The translations under genes were made by a program, and so were the position numbers. Positions 1-8,054 of a stretch of DNA of 14,827 nucleotides are shown here, piece after piece. Each line of letters opens with the position of its first letter. Position 1 is the stretch's first letter. A model generated the notes under the pieces. That model searched no databases. It was not told where the DNA came from and worked only from the letters and a program-made list of their open reading frames with translations. Source of the stretch: Campylobacteraceae bacterium (GTDB lineage Bacteria; Campylobacterota; Campylobacteria; Campylobacterales; Sulfurovaceae); assembly GCA_027022775.1 (NCBI GenBank), contig JALVXO010000055.1:1-14827 (forward strand). Reading direction: 5' to 3'.

Positions 1-595
1 CTTCGCCGCCCATTCTTGCATCAAATCCGGTATGTCCAAAGCGCTTGTAGAGCTCTTGGTATTGCTCTTCATTTAAAACATCATACTTTTGCACCGGATT
101 TTCGCCGCTGGCATCGTAACTTGCATCACCCGGATTTTTAACAATGTAAGCTTCGTAATAAAGAACCCTCTCAAGGTCTTTCATTTTTACATTAAGCAGT
201 GTCCCGATGCGGCTTGGAAGAGAGCTTACATACCATATATGCGCAACAGGGGTTACAAGCTCAATATGCCCCATTCTTGAGCGTCTAACTTTAGAACTGG
301 TCACTTCAACACCGCACTTTTCGCACACAACACCCTTGTAGCGCATCTTTTTATATTTACCGCAAAGGCACTCATAGTCGCGGATTGGACCAAAAATTTT
401 AGCGCAAAACAGACCGTCGCGCTCAGGTTTTAGGGTTCTGTAATTTATAGTTTCAGGTTTTTTAACCTCTCCATAACTCCAAGAGAGAATTCTCTCAGGC
501 GAAGCAATGCGAAGTCTTAAAGCCTCTACATCTTTTGGGCGCTCTTCTGTATTTAAATCAATTGGCGTTAAATTTTCTAAATAACTGTTACTCAT
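1..595 (-). CDS. rpoC: RNA polymerase beta' subunit, N-terminal part (partial)
   Basis: RpoC forms the catalytic core of RNA polymerase together with RpoB. The window holds the first 198 codons; the rest lies beyond position 1. The frame is open throughout and starts MSNSYLENLTPIDLN. It shows the beta' zinc-binding domain with four cysteines at residues 76, 78, 91 and 94 (CLC...CEKC), followed by GVEVTSSKVRRSRMGHIELV and AHIWY, both hallmarks of beta'. The start ATG (595-593) lies inside the end of rpoB. The two genes share the eight bases ATGAGTAA, so translation is probably coupled. A GAGGGTG stretch a few bases upstream can serve as ribosome binding site. The NADFDGD catalytic loop is outside the window. 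Separate rpoB and rpoC argue against Helicobacter-type fusion. Confidence 0.97.
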   Translation of the reverse strand, partial: MSNSYLENLTPIDLNTEERPKDVEALRLRIASPERILSWSYGEVKKPETINYRTLKPERDGLFCAKIFGPIRDYECLCGKYKKMRYKGVVCEKCGVEVTSSKVRRSRMGHIELVTPVAHIWYVSSLPSRIGTLLNVKMKDLERVLYYEAYIVKNPGDASYDASGENPVQKYDVLNEEQYQELYKRFGHTGFDARMGGE

Positions 596-3500
596 CTTCA
601 CCCTCTTTCTTTGTGTAAAGTTCTACATCTATTCCTAAAGATTGCAACTCTTTAGTTAAAACAAACATGGTTTCTGGAATTCCAGACGCTGGAACCGACT
701 CTCCTTTTGTAATTGCCCTGTAAGCTTTTGCACGGCCGTCAACATCATCCGATTTGATTGTAAGCATCTCTTTAAGCACATGTGCCGCGCCGTAAGCTTC
801 CAATGCCCAAACTTCCATCTCGCCGAATCTCTGACCCCCAAAGAGCGCTTTACCGCCGACTGGCTGCTGGGTTACAAGAGAGTAAGGTCCGGTTGAACGC
901 GCATGAACCTTTTCATCAACCAGGTGGTGAAGTTTAAGCATATACATATAACCCACATTTACGCGCTCTTTAATCTTTTCGCCCGTTTTGCCGTCATAAA
1001 GCGTTGTTTTGCCGTCTGTATCAATTTTAGCCAATTCAAACAGTTTTTTAAACTCTTCCTGGTTTGCAGACTCAAACGGAGGCACGGCAAACTTAACGCC
1101 GTTTGCCCAGTCTCTTGCATATTTGATAATCTCTTCATCGCTCATTTTTTCAAGTTCGCCCTTCTGTTTCATCAGCTTCGCAGTGTGGGCAATCTCTATC
1201 ATTTTCTCTCTTAACTGCTTAACAAAATCTTTCTGTTTTTTATCGAAAATCTCTTGTATCTGCTCACCCAGCTTTTTGCCAATAAGCCCCAGGTGAACCT
1301 CTAAAATCTGCCCGATATTCATACGCGAAGGAACCCCAAGCGGATTTAAGATAATATCTACAGGAGTCCCGTCTTCCATATAAGGCATATCGATTTCTGG
1401 AACTATATTAGATACAATACCTTTGTTACCGTGGCGTCCCGCCATCTTATCGCCCACTTTTATTTTACGCTTGGTTGCAATGTAAACTTTTACAACTTTT
1501 GTTACACCATTTGGCAAAATATCATCTTTATCCAAAATAGCCAGCTTCTCTTCATGCTCCTGTTTTAACTTTTTCTTCTGTTTTAAGAAACTGTTTTTTA
1601 ATCTCTCATACTCTTTTTGAACTTCGCTGGAGTAAGATTTTACAAGAGAGCGCAGCGCAAAGCGGTTAATACCCTCTATAACCTCTTTTGGAACTTTGCT
1701 TCCGGCTTTATATGTCTCTTCGCCAATTTGCGCATCTTCTGCCAATTCCTGTTTAGAGAGGTAATTTACAATTTGCAAAACCTCTTCTTTGTCTATCATT
1801 AAAAGGCTGTCGTGGTGCGCCTTGTCAAGCCTTGCCTTCTCTTCTTCATAAGCTTTTTGGCTTCTGGCATCACGCGGATAACCTTTTTTGGTAAAAATTT
1901 TAACATCTACAACAACACCCTCCATAGATGCCGGGCAGTATAGAGATTTATTCACAACATGCCCCGCCTTGTCGCCAAAAATCGCTCTTAACAGCCTCTC
2001 TTCAGGTGTAGGTTTAATCTCCCCTTTAGGGCTCACTTTACCTACAAGAATCATTCCAGGCTTCACATAAGTTCCAATTTTAACAATACCGCTCTCATCA
2101 AGGTGTGTAAGTTCATCTTCGCGCACATTCGGAAGCGCTCTTGTAATCTCTTCTGTCCCGTGTTTAAGCTCTCTTGCCTCAATCTCTTTTTCGTAAATAT
2201 GAACAGAGGTAAATGTGTCTTCTCTAATCAATTTTTCAGAAATGATAATCGCATCTTCAAAGTTATATCCGTTCCACGGCATAAATGCAATAAGAACATT
2301 TTTACCCAAAGCCAATTCGCCCTGGTCTATGCTTGAACCGTCTGCAATTATCTCACCCGCTTTAACTTCTTGTCCGACTGTTACGATTGGAGTTTGATGG
2401 AATGCGGTATTTTGGTTGGTTCTGATATTTTTTTCCAAATAGTAGTGGTCTATATAGACCCCTTTTTCATCTTCGCCGATAATATAAATGTTTTTAGAAT
2501 CAACCTTCTCTACGCGCCCTGCTCTTCTTGCTTTAACAGCTTCCCAGGCATCGCGGCTTGCTACCGCTTCCATACCTGTTCCGACAATTGGAGCTTCTGT
2601 CCAGATAAGCGGCACAGCCTGGCGCTGCATGTTTGAACCCATCAATGCACGGTTTGCATCATCATGCTCCAAGAATGGAATTAAAGATGCCGCAGCACCG
2701 CTTACCATTGTCGGAGAGAGGTCGATTAAATCAACTTTGTTTGCATCTTGAAGGCTTATATCGCCGTTTAATCTTGCCTCTATCAAATCATCTACAATAT
2801 ATCCATTATCATCCACTTTTGTAGATGCCGGCGCGATTATTTTATCCTCTTCTTGTGTTGCGGTTATATAAACAATTTCATCTGTTACTTTTCTATCTTT
2901 AACAACTCTGTATGGCGCTTCGATAAAGCCGTGTTCATTAACTTTTGCATAAGATGCAAGCGTATTGATAAGCCCGATGTTTTGCCCCTCTGGAGTCTCT
3001 ATCGGACAGATTCTCCCGTAATGTGTCGGGTGAACATCGCGCACTTCAAATCCGGCTCTCTCTTTTACCAGACCACCCTCTCCAAGCGCAGAGAGTCTTC
3101 TTTTGTGCGTAATTTCAGAAAGCGGGTTGGTCTGGTCCATAAACTGGCTAAGCTGGCCGGTAGAGAAAAACTCTAAAACTGTATTTGTAATCATTTTAGA
3201 GTTAATCAAATCATGCGGCATTAAATCATCAATAGAACCGCTTAATGTGGTCATTTTATCTTTTATAGCCTTTTGCATTTTAATAAGGCCGTTGTGTAGC
3301 TCATTGCCCAAAAGCTCCCCGATAGACCTGATTCTTCTGTTTCCTAAATGGTCTCTGTCATCAATATGGCCAATGCCTTTTTTAACTTTAATTAAATATT
3401 TAATTGTTTCAATAATATCCTGATTTGTCAGCACTGTAACATATTCAGGAATATTCAAATCCAGCTTATGGTTCATTTTCATACGCCCTACCTCTGTAAG

Positions 3501-4736
3501 GTCGTATCTTTCAGGGTCAAAGAAGAGCTGGTTCAAAAACGCTTTTGCAGCTTCCGGGGTTACCGGCTCGCCCGGTCTCATCACTTTATGAACACGGATA
3601 ACCGCCAGAATATTCTCATCATCAATGCCTTCACTCTGTCTTAAAAGTCTTAAACTCTCCTGCTCTGCCGCAAAAGCTTTAATAATAGAAGCGTCGCTCT
3701 CTGGCGCCAAATCGTCTGCAATTTCAAACTTCTCTACGCCAAGTTCGATAATTCTTTTTAATCTGTTCTCATCAAGCGCTGTAACCGCATCATAAACAAC
3801 TTCGCCGGTTTCCTGGTCAATAATAGGCTGGGCAAGGTATCTCTCCATAAGCACCTCTAAAGGATACTCCAGCCACTCCAGACCCTGCTCCTGAAGCTGG
3901 GCGATTTTTCTTTTTGTAAGCCTTTTACCCATGCTTACAATTACATTGCCGTCAGCATCTTTTATATCATACTCTGCGCGCCCTTTAAGTTTTTCAGGGT
4001 CAAATTTAACCAAAAAGCGGTTATCTTTTACAATCACCTCTTGGGTCGGATAGAAAATTTTAATAATATCCTCTTTTGTGTATCCTATCGCTCTTAAAAG
4101 AATTGTAATTGGTATCTTTCTTCTTTTATTGATTCTGGCAAATAGAATATCTTTTGCATCATACTCAAAATATAGCCAGCTTCCCCTGTTTGGGATAATT
4201 TGAGCCGAATAGATCAATTTGTGGGCTGTAGTGTTTGATTCATCTACTTTAAAAATTACTCCCGGGCTTCTGTGAAGCTGGTTAACAATAACCCTCTCTA
4301 CACCGTTTACAATAAACGATGTCCTATCGGTCATTAAAGGGATGTCTCTAACATAAATATTTTGGCTTTTTACCTCTTTTGGGTCAAGCCTTTCGCCTGT
4401 TTTTTCATCTCTGTTCCAGATAATCAAATCTATTTTCAATTTTAGCGAAACTGAATATGTTAAGCCTCTTTCCATACACTCTCTTACGGTGTATTTAGGC
4501 ATTATTATTTCGCTTCCTCTATACTCTAGAGAGATTCTGTTTTGCTGGTCATGTATCGGAAAAGCCGACCTGAAAGTCTTTTCGATAATGCTTTGAGATC
4601 TGTCTTTAGCATACGCCATTAAAAACTGATCATAACTGTTTTGCTGCAGCTGCAATAGGTTAGGTATCTCAATTTCTCTAGGAGTTTTAGAAAAGTCTAT
4701 TCTTAATCTGTTTCCAGAATGTAGGGAGTTTAGCAT
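588..4736 (-). CDS. rpoB: RNA polymerase beta subunit
   Basis: This is the full-length 1382-residue RpoB, longer than the 1342 residues of E. coli and typical of Campylobacterota. The rifampicin-binding cluster lies around residue 533 (SQFMDQTNPLSEITHKRR). D534, H544 and S549 match the E. coli positions D516, H526 and S531, so the usual resistance sites carry susceptible-type residues. GEGG replaces the E. coli GPGG just after it. The active-site segment GDKMAGRHGNKG has its two invariant lysines at about 1097 and 1105, followed by the conserved DGTPVDIILNPLGVPSRMN stretch. The start MLNSLHSGNRLRIDF is supported by an AAGG box at 4747-4744, seven bases upstream. A structured 346-base spacer separates it from rplL, and its end overlaps rpoC. 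Expression is probably set by read-through from rplL and by RNA structure in that spacer. Confidence 0.99.
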   Translation of the reverse strand: MLNSLHSGNRLRIDFSKTPREIEIPNLLQLQQNSYDQFLMAYAKDRSQSIIEKTFRSAFPIHDQQNRISLEYRGSEIIMPKYTVRECMERGLTYSVSLKLKIDLIIWNRDEKTGERLDPKEVKSQNIYVRDIPLMTDRTSFIVNGVERVIVNQLHRSPGVIFKVDESNTTAHKLIYSAQIIPNRGSWLYFEYDAKDILFARINKRRKIPITILLRAIGYTKEDIIKIFYPTQEVIVKDNRFLVKFDPEKLKGRAEYDIKDADGNVIVSMGKRLTKRKIAQLQEQGLEWLEYPLEVLMERYLAQPIIDQETGEVVYDAVTALDENRLKRIIELGVEKFEIADDLAPESDASIIKAFAAEQESLRLLRQSEGIDDENILAVIRVHKVMRPGEPVTPEAAKAFLNQLFFDPERYDLTEVGRMKMNHKLDLNIPEYVTVLTNQDIIETIKYLIKVKKGIGHIDDRDHLGNRRIRSIGELLGNELHNGLIKMQKAIKDKMTTLSGSIDDLMPHDLINSKMITNTVLEFFSTGQLSQFMDQTNPLSEITHKRRLSALGEGGLVKERAGFEVRDVHPTHYGRICPIETPEGQNIGLINTLASYAKVNEHGFIEAPYRVVKDRKVTDEIVYITATQEEDKIIAPASTKVDDNGYIVDDLIEARLNGDISLQDANKVDLIDLSPTMVSGAAASLIPFLEHDDANRALMGSNMQRQAVPLIWTEAPIVGTGMEAVASRDAWEAVKARRAGRVEKVDSKNIYIIGEDEKGVYIDHYYLEKNIRTNQNTAFHQTPIVTVGQEVKAGEIIADGSSIDQGELALGKNVLIAFMPWNGYNFEDAIIISEKLIREDTFTSVHIYEKEIEARELKHGTEEITRALPNVREDELTHLDESGIVKIGTYVKPGMILVGKVSPKGEIKPTPEERLLRAIFGDKAGHVVNKSLYCPASMEGVVVDVKIFTKKGYPRDARSQKAYEEEKARLDKAHHDSLLMIDKEEVLQIVNYLSKQELAEDAQIGEETYKAGSKVPKEVIEGINRFALRSLVKSYSSEVQKEYERLKNSFLKQKKKLKQEHEEKLAILDKDDILPNGVTKVVKVYIATKRKIKVGDKMAGRHGNKGIVSNIVPEIDMPYMEDGTPVDIILNPLGVPSRMNIGQILEVHLGLIGKKLGEQIQEIFDKKQKDFVKQLREKMIEIAHTAKLMKQKGELEKMSDEEIIKYARDWANGVKFAVPPFESANQEEFKKLFELAKIDTDGKTTLYDGKTGEKIKERVNVGYMYMLKLHHLVDEKVHARSTGPYSLVTQQPVGGKALFGGQRFGEMEVWALEAYGAAHVLKEMLTIKSDDVDGRAKAYRAITKGESVPASGIPETMFVLTKELQSLGIDVELYTKKEGEDE

Positions 4737-5082
4737 TGTTCAACCTTGTATTTGGTTTTAAAATGAGTTGTTGGAGTATAAGCCCTAAAAAGAAGGCTAA
4801 AAATAGGTAATAAAAAGCGGTATGTAAACAAAGATAAATTGCCCATTTTTAGGCTTCTTTAACAGAAATTGAAGAGAGTTTAACAGCCCCGGCTGCTAAA
4901 ATACTCAACAATGCTATACTCCTACAACTTTCACCAGTGATTCACAAATAAACTATTATACAACAGAATAATAACTTATTTGTAAATCTTTGCAAAATAC
5001 AAGGAAACTAATTCTAATCTCTCTTCTCTAATCTCTAAAGATAGCCGCAGCAAAACCCTGCCGCGGAAATTTTAAAAGAGAA
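4737..5082 (-). promoter_or_regulatory. Structured rplL-rpoB intergenic RNA (attenuator / processing region)
   Basis: This 346-base spacer has no gene. Read as leftward RNA it can form four or more helices. The first is a GC-rich hairpin (5066-5045). The second is a 16-bp A/U-rich hairpin (4983-4968 with 4959-4944). A long closing helix (4929-4915 with 4780-4766, 14 of 15 pairs) encloses a small CAGC/GCTG hairpin around 4900-4879 and a 19-pair arm (4860-4842 with 4807-4789, one mismatch). Several pairs are A:C on the plus strand but G:U in the leftward RNA, which favours a role in the rpl-rpo transcript. In E. coli the same spacer holds a partial terminator and an RNase III processing site, so a similar role is likely. 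The assignment is by position and structure, not sequence. Confidence 0.6.
5045..5066 (-). terminator. Possible attenuator hairpin after rplL
   Basis: In the leftward transcript CCGCGGCA pairs with TGCTGCGG (seven Watson-Crick pairs and one G:U) around a six-base loop. It lies 17 bases past the rplL stop. Only a weak T-rich stretch (CTATCTTT) follows, so it is more likely a partial terminator or mRNA-stabilising 3' hairpin than a full stop. Two direct copies of TCTAATCTCT on the plus strand (5013-5022 and 5027-5036) sit directly downstream. Confidence 0.4.
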
Positions 5083-5457
5083 TTACTTAAGCTCAACAGA
5101 AGCGCCAGCCTCTTCAAGCTGCTTTTTAATCTCTTCTGCTTCTTCTTTAGAGATACCCTCTTTAAGAGTAGTTGGGGTCTCTTCAACTGCAGCTTTAGCC
5201 TCTTTAAGTCCAAGGCCAGTAATTTGTCTAACAACTTTAATAACATTAATCTTTTTAGCGCCTGCACCTGTTAGAACAACATCAAACTCTGTCTTCTCTT
5301 CTTCAGCAGCCCCGCCGGCAGCAGCACCTGGAGCAGCAACTACAGTAGCTTGAGCAGATACACCGAATTTCTCTTCGAACTCTTTAACCAATTCAGAAAG
5401 CTCTAATACGCTTAAGTTTGAGATATACTCTAATACATCTTCTTTAGTAATAGCCAT
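5083..5457 (-). CDS. rplL: Large ribosomal subunit protein bL12 (L7/L12)
   Basis: L7/L12 forms the mobile stalk of the 50S subunit that recruits translational GTPases such as EF-Tu and EF-G. The 124-residue protein has the expected length. It has an N-terminal dimerisation and L10-binding helical domain (about 1-33), an Ala/Gly-rich hinge (about 36-52), and a C-terminal globular domain (56-124) with the factor-binding signature VIKVVRQITGLGLKEAK. The start is supported by AAAAGGATAGG directly upstream. An 81-base spacer separates it from rplJ; a long structured spacer follows before rpoB. It is probably co-translated and co-regulated with L10. Confidence 0.99.
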   Translation of the reverse strand: MAITKEDVLEYISNLSVLELSELVKEFEEKFGVSAQATVVAAPGAAAGGAAEEEKTEFDVVLTGAGAKKINVIKVVRQITGLGLKEAKAAVEETPTTLKEGISKEEAEEIKKQLEEAGASVELK

Positions 5458-5538
5458 TTTCCTATCCTTTTATTTATTTTTTCGACTCTAAACTTTTACA
5501 TCCTGTCTGGAACTTCAAATTTCCAACTTAAAACCGAC

Positions 5539-6024
5539 TTACGCTTCTTCTTCTTTTTTCTTTCTTAATGCGTCAAGACCGATTGTAAAGTTGCGAATCG
5601 GCGCTTGCCAAACATTAAGAAGCATACCAAGAAGCTCATCACGGCTAGGCAGTTTAGCCATTGCCAAAATAGTTGCCAAATCAACAGCTTTACCTTCCAA
5701 AGCCCCTGCTTTAATTGCAAATGTGTTCTTGAATTCAGTTGCAGCTTTATCGGCAACTTTACAAGCGGCGATTTGATCTTCGCCCCACACAAGCAGGTTG
5801 GTATCTTTAAGCTCAAGGCCTTCGATACCGGCATTTTTCAGAGCAATCATCGCTAATGTGTTTTTAACTACACGAACTTTTGTCCCGCTCTCAGCCGCAT
5901 CTCTTCGCACAGCTTCAAGCTCTTGACATTTAGTCCCTTTGTAGTCGCACACAACAATAGCGTTTGACTCCGAAAAGGCAGTTGTCAGTTCAGCAACTAA
6001 CTGCTCTTTTTGGGCTCTTGTCAT
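5539..6024 (-). CDS. rplJ: Large ribosomal subunit protein uL10
   Basis: L10 anchors L7/L12 dimers to the ribosome and, complexed with L12, typically represses its own operon. The 161-residue product begins MTRAQKEQLVAEL and contains the L10 core KGTKCQELEAVRR and VRVVKNTLAMIAL. It ends with a charged helix (LDALRKKKEEEA) of the kind that binds L12. A strong AAAGGAG box precedes the ATG. The gene lies between rplA (91 bases upstream) and rplL (81 bases downstream), and an L10-type leader motif fills most of the upstream gap, which fits autogenous control. Confidence 0.98.
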   Translation of the reverse strand: MTRAQKEQLVAELTTAFSESNAIVVCDYKGTKCQELEAVRRDAAESGTKVRVVKNTLAMIALKNAGIEGLELKDTNLLVWGEDQIAACKVADKAATEFKNTFAIKAGALEGKAVDLATILAMAKLPSRDELLGMLLNVWQAPIRNFTIGLDALRKKKEEEA

Positions 6025-6037
6025 TTTCTCTCCTTTC

Positions 6038-6107
6038 AGACTCGCAAAAGGGATGCACTTAAAAGTTTTAGTGCAACTTTAAGCTTGCGCCCCTAATGTC
6101 TTCGTCT
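6038..6107 (-). promoter_or_regulatory. Ribosomal protein L10 leader RNA
   Basis: The rplA-rplJ gap, read leftward, contains GACGAAGACA, then TAGGGGC, then GCTTAA, in the order and spacing I know from L10 leader RNAs (a motif bound by L10-L12 to repress rplJL). AGAC at 6107-6104 can pair with GUCU at 6041-6038 to close the element. An internal hairpin pairs TGCACT (6075-6070) with AGTGCA (6059-6054). The element ends seven bases before the AAAGGAG/ATG region of rplJ, so ligand binding could hide or expose the ribosome binding site. The exact central fold is not resolved by eye. Confidence 0.7.
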
Positions 6108-6115
6108 AAGATTAA

Positions 6116-6820
6116 CTATTTAATTTCCATTAACTCTTGAGTGTCCAGCTTGATAGAAGGACTCATAGTAAGCGATAAAGCAGCATTTGTGATGTATCTG
6201 CCTTTTGCGCTTGCGGGCTTTAATTTATTAATTTTATGAACAAAAGTTCTTAAATTCTCTTCAAGTTTGTCTGCATCAAAGCTAACTTTGCCCACTCCAG
6301 CGTGGATGTTGCCTTTTTTATCGGTTCTAAAGTTAACTTGTCCGCCTTTTGCATTTTTAACAGCTTCTGCAACATTTTGAGTTACAGTTCCGGTTTTTGG
6401 GTTAGGCATTAAACCTTTAGGGCCCAAAATTCTGGCAACTCTTCCCAATACTCCCATCATATCAGGAGTTGCAATAACAATATCAAAATCTATCTGACCG
6501 TTTTGAATTTTAGCTAACAGTTCATCATCGCCGATTATATCAGCGCCTGCCTCTTTAGCCTCATCTATTTTTGCACCTTTTGCAAAAACAGCAACAGTAA
6601 CCTTTTTGCCTGTTCCGTGAGGCAAGACAACAGAGCTTCTAATCATCTGGTCAGCATGTCTTGGGTCAACATTCAAATTGAGTGCAATCTCTACAGTTTC
6701 GTCAAATTTGGCAGATTTTAACTCTTTAACAGTCTCTACCGCCTCTTTTAACGAATAAATTTTATTTTTATCAATCTTTTCTAAAAGTGCCTGTTTTCTT
6801 TTACTAATCTTTTTTGCCAT
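6116..6820 (-). CDS. rplA: Large ribosomal subunit protein uL1
   Basis: L1 builds the mobile L1 stalk near the ribosomal E site and binds 23S rRNA. In many bacteria it also represses its own mRNA. The 234-residue length is normal. The signature RILGPKGLMPNPKTGTVT lies at about residues 130-147, with the downstream FRTDKKGNIHAGVGKVSF stretch typical of the family. The start MAKKISKRKQALLEKID is preceded by a GGAG box. It follows rplK after 54 bases, in which a 6-bp hairpin (6876-6871 with 6862-6857) overlaps the rplK stop codon. Confidence 0.99.
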   Translation of the reverse strand: MAKKISKRKQALLEKIDKNKIYSLKEAVETVKELKSAKFDETVEIALNLNVDPRHADQMIRSSVVLPHGTGKKVTVAVFAKGAKIDEAKEAGADIIGDDELLAKIQNGQIDFDIVIATPDMMGVLGRVARILGPKGLMPNPKTGTVTQNVAEAVKNAKGGQVNFRTDKKGNIHAGVGKVSFDADKLEENLRTFVHKINKLKPASAKGRYITNAALSLTMSPSIKLDTQELMEIK

Positions 6821-6856
6821 ATTTTACTCCGCTTAAATTTGCTCCCACAATTTATA

Positions 6857-6876
6857 AATCCGTGTGGTTTCGGATT
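6857..6876 (-). other. Small hairpin at the rplK stop / rplA leader
   Basis: AATCCG and CGGATT form a perfect six-base-pair stem with an eight-base loop; the stem contains the end of the rplK stop codon. No T-run follows, so it is not a terminator. It may help space translation of rplK and rplA or contribute to an L1 binding site. I cannot match it to a known L1 target by eye. Confidence 0.3.
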
Positions 6877-7300
6877 AATCTACAACTTCGATACCCATGC
6901 TTCGGCAAGAACCTTCAATAATTTTTGCCGCCTGGTCTCTGTCGTTTGTATTTAAATCATCAATTTTTAAATCTACAATTTTATAAATCTGCTCTTTGGT
7001 CAATTTGCCGACTTTGTTAAGCAGCGGGTTGTCGCTCCCTTTTTTAATGCCTGCCTCTTTCATAATCAAATCTGTCGCAGGAGGCTGCTTAGTTACAAAT
7101 GTAAAGCTTCTGTCTGTATAAACAGTAATCTCTACAGGGATTTTAAATCCCATTTTATCTTTTGTCTTTTCATTGAAAGCTTTGCAAAACTCCATAATGT
7201 TTACGCCTCTTTGCCCCAATGCAGGACCTACAGGCGGTGACGGGTTTGCTTGACCAGCTTGAATCATCAGCTTAAACTTTTCAGCTACTTTTTTAGCCAT
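6875..7300 (-). CDS. rplK: Large ribosomal subunit protein uL11
   Basis: L11 binds the GTPase-associated region of 23S rRNA at the base of the L12 stalk and is needed for the stringent response sensor RelA to act on ribosomes. The 141-residue protein has the proline-rich N-terminal segment with PPVGPALGQRG (22-32) and VNIMEFCKAFNE. The C-terminal rRNA-binding domain ends GSCRSMGIEVVD. The start is supported by AAAAAGGAAAC just upstream. Only 20 bases separate it from nusG, and rplA follows, giving the common nusG-rplK-rplA order. Confidence 0.99.
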   Translation of the reverse strand: MAKKVAEKFKLMIQAGQANPSPPVGPALGQRGVNIMEFCKAFNEKTKDKMGFKIPVEITVYTDRSFTFVTKQPPATDLIMKEAGIKKGSDNPLLNKVGKLTKEQIYKIVDLKIDDLNTNDRDQAAKIIEGSCRSMGIEVVD

Positions 7301-7320
7301 TATGTTTCCTTTTTAGTGAA

Positions 7321-7851
7321 TTAAATAATCTTTTCTACTTGAGAGTAAAGGATTTCTACCGGTGTATTTCTTCCAAAAATCGATACATTCAGCTTTAATT
7401 TGCCGTGGTCTAAATCGTACTCTTCTACCACACCGGTAAAGTTGGCAAAAGGCCCTTCGATAATTCTGACCATTTCGCCGGTTTCAAAATCAACCTTCGG
7501 TCTAGGAGGCGCTTTTTTCTCCAATTTCTCCAAAATTAAATCAACATCGGCTTGACTTAAAGGAGTTGGGGTTTTTTGCTCCCCGATAAATCTAGATACT
7601 TTAGGCAAAGACTGAATCTTGTGCCACAATGCAGTATCCAAATCTATATGGGCGAATACATAACCTGAATATAGCGATCTCTCGGTTATTTTTTTAACCC
7701 CGTTTTTAACCTCTATAACCTCTTCGGTTGGAACAACAACCTGCTTGATTTTATCTTCCAAACCGTAATCAATTGCCATTTGCTCAATAGCTCTTTTTAC
7801 AGCTCTCTCACTTCCGGCATAAGTTTGGATTGCATACCATTGATGTGCCAT
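7321..7851 (-). CDS. nusG: Transcription termination/antitermination factor NusG
   Basis: NusG binds the RNA polymerase clamp, promotes processive elongation and links transcription to Rho or the ribosome. The 176-residue protein has the NGN domain at about 3-95 (WYAIQTYAGSE, YSGYVFAHID). A C-terminal KOW domain lies at about 121-176 (GEMVRIIEGPFANFTGVVEE). Its ATG is two bases past the secE stop. Its AAAAGG ribosome binding site lies in the last codons of secE, so the two are translationally coupled. Confidence 0.99.
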   Translation of the reverse strand: MAHQWYAIQTYAGSERAVKRAIEQMAIDYGLEDKIKQVVVPTEEVIEVKNGVKKITERSLYSGYVFAHIDLDTALWHKIQSLPKVSRFIGEQKTPTPLSQADVDLILEKLEKKAPPRPKVDFETGEMVRIIEGPFANFTGVVEEYDLDHGKLKLNVSIFGRNTPVEILYSQVEKII

Positions 7852-7853
7852 AT

Positions 7854-8039
7854 TTAACCTTTTAAAGAACTGCTTACAATAGCCGACATTAGCAAATCAA
7901 CAAGCGCTAAATAAGCAGCAATTACAGCAACAACAATCAATACAGCAATAAAAGCCTGCTTTACCTGAATCTTGGTTGGAAATATTACTTTATCTAATTC
8001 TGTTTTAGAACTTTTTATAAAATCTATAATTTTGCTCAT
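7854..8039 (-). CDS. secE: Preprotein translocase subunit SecE
   Basis: SecE clamps SecY in the inner-membrane protein-conducting channel. The 61-residue form has the amphipathic helix motif ELDKVIFPTK (14-23) followed by one membrane span (about 29-53, rich in Ile, Val, Ala). This is the short single-span type rather than the three-span E. coli type. I chose the start MSKIIDFIK because AAGGG lies seven bases upstream. A longer in-frame start would begin inside tRNA-Trp. It lies only 15 bases after the tRNA-Trp CCA and two bases before nusG. Confidence 0.97.
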   Translation of the reverse strand: MSKIIDFIKSSKTELDKVIFPTKIQVKQAFIAVLIVVAVIAAYLALVDLLMSAIVSSSLKG

Positions 8040-8054
8040 CGCTTTACCCTTAAA

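Noticed and set aside
89..3423. Several plus-strand reading frames opposite rpoC and rpoB
   Set aside because: They are antisense shadows of highly conserved genes, with no ribosome binding sites or recognisable domains.
588..4736. Rifampicin-resistance type changes in RpoB
   Set aside because: The key positions equivalent to E. coli D516, H526 and S531 are all wild type; GEGG in place of GPGG is, as far as I recall, normal for Campylobacterota.
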